9,022 bases of DNA from Gammaproteobacteria bacterium (lineage in GTDB: Bacteria > Pseudomonadota > Gammaproteobacteria > SZUA-152), in assembly GCA_024762755.1 (NCBI GenBank), contig JANTGX010000078.1, positions 1-9,022 of the forward strand. The letters run 5' to 3'. The notes below the pieces were generated by a model. The model made no database searches. It was given only the letters and a program-made list of their open reading frames with translations, and was not told where the DNA came from. Shown piece after piece: positions 6,338-9,022 of the stretch. Position 1 is the stretch's first letter. Each line of letters starts with the position of its first letter. A program made the translations under genes and the position numbers.

Positions 6338-6607
6338 TCGGTAACTCTTGTTGGATACGGGTTAGTCAATGGAGCTTCTCATGGCCAGCAGCGTACCTGC
6401 GAACTCTGGGCGGCCAATGGCCACGGCAGACGCAAGGCCGGCCTCGATGGAAGGCTCATAAAAGCATCCGTGGCCGGTCCTGTGCCTTCCGTCATCGGGC
6501 GCCTGCCTGCGCGGTTCTCCATGTACCACGGTGACACCGGTTTCTGTGGGGCATTTCACACCGCGCTGCAGTGTAGACCCGAAACGCCGGCAAAGGAACA
6601 CCGCCGC
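6338..6607. other. Intergenic gap between the GH57 and malQ genes
   Basis: This 270-base gap is unusual because the glgC-GH57 junction overlaps. It may contain a terminator for GH57 and a promoter for malQ, but no clear stem with a T-run and no good hexamer pair was seen by eye. A short exact inverted repeat, CGGTG A CACCG, lies at 6529-6539 and could be an operator half-site pair or chance. A minus-strand frame of 79 codons covers 6362-6601 (see separate entry). Confidence 0.5.
6362..6601 (-). other. Doubtful 79-codon open frame in the GH57-malQ gap
   Basis: A frame opens with GTG at 6599-6601, seven bases after the GH57 TGA ends in transcription order, and closes with TAA at 6362-6364, 24 bases before the malQ start codon. 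The product would be 79 residues, basic, with Cys at a few positions and a C-terminal half containing RTGHGCFYEPSIEAGLASAV. I do not recognise a domain, signal peptide or membrane segment. There is no strong Shine-Dalgarno before the GTG. The opposite strand is also open over this region, as is common in high-GC DNA. It could be a small operon gene, a decayed gene, or part of a dispersed intergenic repeat. I list it as unresolved rather than as a coding call. Confidence 0.2.
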
Positions 6608-8329
6608 TCAGTTTGCCTCGGCCCCGCGGCGCATGACTCCGCCGGCCTCCGCCGTTCCGCCGCTGCCACGGGCGAAGACGTGGGCAAGGTACTCCGGCGG
6701 CTCTTCGCCCAACAGATGATAAAGAGCGGTGAGCTGGCTGCGGAACAGGCGCTCGAAGTCGCTCACAGCGCCGGAGGGGTTGTAGTCGCCGAACCACCAG
6801 AACCAATCGGAGCCCTCGCAGATGGCCAGTTGGCGCTCGGCCGCCTTTTGCTGTTTTTCTTTCAGACGGCCACTGGCCATCACCTGATCGAAGCGGTGCT
6901 TGGCATCACCGAGCATGTCCCAGGCGCGGTTCTTGTCCGCGTCACCGATCCATGTGGAGAAGGTGCCATAGACCCAGCTGCCGGCTACCAGGCGGGGCAG
7001 ATGTTCGGTCTTGAGATCGTCGGCCAGCAGGCTTTCGTAGGTCGTCAGATTCAGCCGAGGGTGATAGGCCAGGCCGTGATACAGCGCCTTGAGAAAGTGG
7101 TAGCCATTCTGCGGGTAGTACTCCCAGGCATTCTCGCCATCGAGGATGATGGAGACCACGGCCTCCGGTTTGTCCTGGCAGGCATCGGCGATGTTGGTGA
7201 GATGCTGCAGCAGATTGGCCACGGCATCGTCGGCATGCCAGGAGGAATAGGTGAAGCCGATGAGGTCGGACAGGCCATCGTCGCGGAAGTGGCACACCAC
7301 GTCGTTGTCCGCGACCCGAAAGGCCTGATGCAGCACGGGGTCGTCCACATGGTGCACCGCCGCCTGGGCCAGGCTGTTGCGCAGCACACCTTCGCCGCTC
7401 GCAATCCAGCGCAGGCCGGCCTCCTGATAATAGGGGATCGACTCCGTACTCACCCCACCCTCGGCCGGCCAGCAACCGGTGGGGCGGAAGCCGAAGTAAT
7501 GCTCGAAGGTGCGGATGCCTTCGCGCACGTGCCATCGTACCCGCTCCTCACCGCCGGGATATTTCTCCAGCAGGGGGAGCTGGACGTCGGGCATGGCCTC
7601 ACGCGCGCAGTTGAGGTCCAGCAACAGGGGCACGATGGGGTGGGCATAGGGGGTCACGGAGAGTTCCACCCGTCCCGCTTCGGCCAACTCTCGATAGCGG
7701 CCGATGACACCCGAAAGCAGCTCACCGATCACCTCCACCAGGGTACGGCGGTCGTGCACACTGTAGTCGTTGCCCTTTTCGATCAGGGCCTGCACCCGCG
7801 GATCGGTGAGGCGCACGGTCTCGCCCAGCCAGGCCAGGTGATACCACATGAGCAGGTCGACGAGAAACTGGTCGCCGATATACAGCGCGGAGTCGGGGTG
7901 CTCGATGAACCACTGCGCCATCTCCGCCAGGCGCACGAAAGGCGGATTGCGTTGAATCAGGTTCTTCTCGTTGGCGCGCAGGCACTCCTTGACCCGCTGC
8001 AGACGGCTGTTCGGCTCGGCCGGCAACACCGGGTTGGCCAAGGCCTCCAGCAGCGGATCACGGATCTTCTTGCCGCGGGTGAGAAAGGCGCGCACCTGCC
8101 GGTCGTAGTCGTCCAGTTGCTCCAACAGGGTGGGGGCGAAATTGACCACCGCACGCGCCTGGGGCTCGGCCTCCAGATGGGCGGCCATGTCCACGTAGTC
8201 CTTGATGGCATGCAGGTAGGTCCAGGGCAACTGGTATTCGCCGTCGGGGCGGTCGCAGTACTCCGGCTGGTGCATGTGCCAGCACAACACCACATTCAGT
8301 TTGTTTTCTGCAGACGTTTCAACGGACAT
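6608..8329 (-). CDS. Glycoside hydrolase family 57 (alpha-amylase/alpha-glucan type)
   Basis: This enzyme hydrolyses or transfers alpha-glucans by a retaining mechanism on a (beta/alpha)7 barrel. The 573-residue protein shows the five GH57 conserved regions: HMHQP (18-22); GRVELSVTPYAHPIVPLLL (219-237); GCWPAEGGVS (285-294) with the predicted nucleophile Glu290; FRDDGLSDLIGF (348-359) with the acid/base Asp being 355 or less likely 350; and DGENAWEYYPQNGYHFLKALY (397-417). There is no signal peptide, so it acts on internal glycogen. The WPAEG and AWEYY forms point to the alpha-amylase/amylopullulanase-like branch rather than GH57 branching enzymes, but exact specificity cannot be read off. 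The ATG at 8327-8329 has AGGAA about 7 bases upstream and overlaps the end of glgC by 11 bases, implying translational coupling. The C-terminal 20 residues are Gly/Ala-rich and probably disordered. Confidence 0.95.
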   Translation of the reverse strand: MSVETSAENKLNVVLCWHMHQPEYCDRPDGEYQLPWTYLHAIKDYVDMAAHLEAEPQARAVVNFAPTLLEQLDDYDRQVRAFLTRGKKIRDPLLEALANPVLPAEPNSRLQRVKECLRANEKNLIQRNPPFVRLAEMAQWFIEHPDSALYIGDQFLVDLLMWYHLAWLGETVRLTDPRVQALIEKGNDYSVHDRRTLVEVIGELLSGVIGRYRELAEAGRVELSVTPYAHPIVPLLLDLNCAREAMPDVQLPLLEKYPGGEERVRWHVREGIRTFEHYFGFRPTGCWPAEGGVSTESIPYYQEAGLRWIASGEGVLRNSLAQAAVHHVDDPVLHQAFRVADNDVVCHFRDDGLSDLIGFTYSSWHADDAVANLLQHLTNIADACQDKPEAVVSIILDGENAWEYYPQNGYHFLKALYHGLAYHPRLNLTTYESLLADDLKTEHLPRLVAGSWVYGTFSTWIGDADKNRAWDMLGDAKHRFDQVMASGRLKEKQQKAAERQLAICEGSDWFWWFGDYNPSGAVSDFERLFRSQLTALYHLLGEEPPEYLAHVFARGSGGTAEAGGVMRRGAEAN

Positions 8330-9022
8330 AGTGTAGTTCCTGGCCCAGCATTTCGGGAACGACGAGGGTCACACCCTTTTCCGTCACATGGTAACGCTTG
8401 GCATCTTCTTCGAGGTTGACGCCGATCTCCAGCCCATCGGGGATCTGGCAGCCCGAATCGATTACCGCCTTTTGAATACGGCAGTGACGACCGACCTCGA
8501 CCCCGGGCAGGAGTACGCTGTCCGAGACATGACTGTAGGAATTCACCCGGACCTGAGAGAACAGCAAGGAGTGGCTCACCTCCGCACCGGAGACCACGCA
8601 GCCGCCGGAGACCATGGCATCCACGGCCATGCCACGACGGTCCTCGTCGTTGAAGACGAACTTGGCCGGCGGCAATTGCTCCTGGTAGGTCCAGATGGGC
8701 CAGCTTTCGTCGTACAGATTCAGCTCGGGTGTCACGCCGATGAGTTCCAGGTTGGCCAACCAATAGGCGTCCACGGTACCCACGTCGCGCCAGTAGCCCT
8801 GCTCGCCGGCCTGCACATCGTGAAAGGGATAGGCGAAGGTGCGATAGCGCGCCACGGCCTCGGGCACGATGTCCTTGCCGAAGTCGTGCGAGGAACTGCG
8901 CGTATCGGCATCACGCAGGAGCTGCTCGATGAGGAAATCGGTGTTGAAGACGTAGATACCCATGGAGGCCAGGGCCTGTTCGCTGTTGCCCGGCATGGGT
9001 TGCGGGTTTTCCGGTTTTTCGA
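8319..9022 (-). CDS. glgC: Glucose-1-phosphate adenylyltransferase, C-terminal part
   Basis: GlgC makes ADP-glucose from glucose-1-phosphate and ATP, the committed step of bacterial glycogen synthesis. The frame runs off the right edge, so the start and the N-terminal nucleotide-binding domain are missing; 233 residues are visible of a usual length near 430. The first visible residues, EKPENPQPMP, carry the lysine equivalent to E. coli Lys195, which binds glucose-1-phosphate. ASMGIYVFNTDFL, SSHDFGKDIVP and GYWRDVGTVDAYWLANLELIG follow, all diagnostic of the family. From about visible residue 135 the chain shows hexapeptide-like repeats (GGCVVSGAEVSHSLLFSQV, DSVLLPGVEVGRHCRIQKAVID) forming the left-handed beta helix used for tetramer contacts and allostery. 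The stop at 8319-8321 lies inside the start of the GH57 gene. The two are almost certainly one transcript. Confidence 0.97.
   Translation of the reverse strand, partial: EKPENPQPMPGNSEQALASMGIYVFNTDFLIEQLLRDADTRSSSHDFGKDIVPEAVARYRTFAYPFHDVQAGEQGYWRDVGTVDAYWLANLELIGVTPELNLYDESWPIWTYQEQLPPAKFVFNDEDRRGMAVDAMVSGGCVVSGAEVSHSLLFSQVRVNSYSHVSDSVLLPGVEVGRHCRIQKAVIDSGCQIPDGLEIGVNLEEDAKRYHVTEKGVTLVVPEMLGQELHYVR

Noticed and set aside
6329..8419. 696-residue plus-strand open frame
   Set aside because: It is antisense to the complete GH57 gene, which carries all five family motifs. The plus-strand translation shows no domain and is typical of mirror frames in high-GC genes.

Overview
The window looks like chromosome of a high-GC gammaproteobacterium. 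The GlgC tail resembles the enterobacterial type, and the HDOD, NIT-like and GH57 genes would fit a sulfur-oxidising or purple-sulfur lineage (Chromatiales-like). That placement is inference from protein resemblance only; there is no rRNA or other marker gene here.

Layout: (1) 1-879, plus strand, the C-terminal part of an all-helical protein with a repeated NIT-like motif and one C-terminal membrane segment. (2) 880-1025, a spacer holding one copy of a dispersed palindromic repeat. (3) 1026-2556, minus strand, a compact three-gene set read TetR regulator -> YciI-like protein -> DNA-3-methyladenine glycosylase I (tag). Its base composition is near 50% GC on sampled lines, against 62-73% in flanking genes, so it may have been acquired. 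(4) 2620-3711, minus strand, a predicted lipoprotein with a formylglycine-generating-enzyme (SUMF1) fold that lacks the catalytic cysteines. (5) 3712-3933, a divergent intergenic region with a strong hairpin. (6) 3934-4812, plus strand, a stand-alone HDOD-domain protein. (7) 4832-9022, minus strand, an alpha-glucan cluster read glgC (partial) -> GH57 glycosidase -> malQ.

How the genes work together: GlgC makes ADP-glucose, the committed precursor of glycogen. The GH57 enzyme, whose start codon overlaps the glgC stop, and the GH77 enzyme MalQ would trim, rearrange or break down alpha-1,4-glucans. This is a glycogen turnover module. The TetR/YciI/Tag set is probably a small stress or repair unit under autoregulation. 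The HDOD protein and the lipoprotein start from a shared upstream region in opposite directions and may share regulation, but nothing else links them.

I did not find a CRISPR array, an insertion sequence with a transposase, an rRNA or a convincing tRNA. No clearly new multi-gene system is visible. The least explained pieces are the cysteine-less SUMF lipoprotein with its insert, the 3736-3766 hairpin, and the 270-base GH57-malQ gap with a small open frame.
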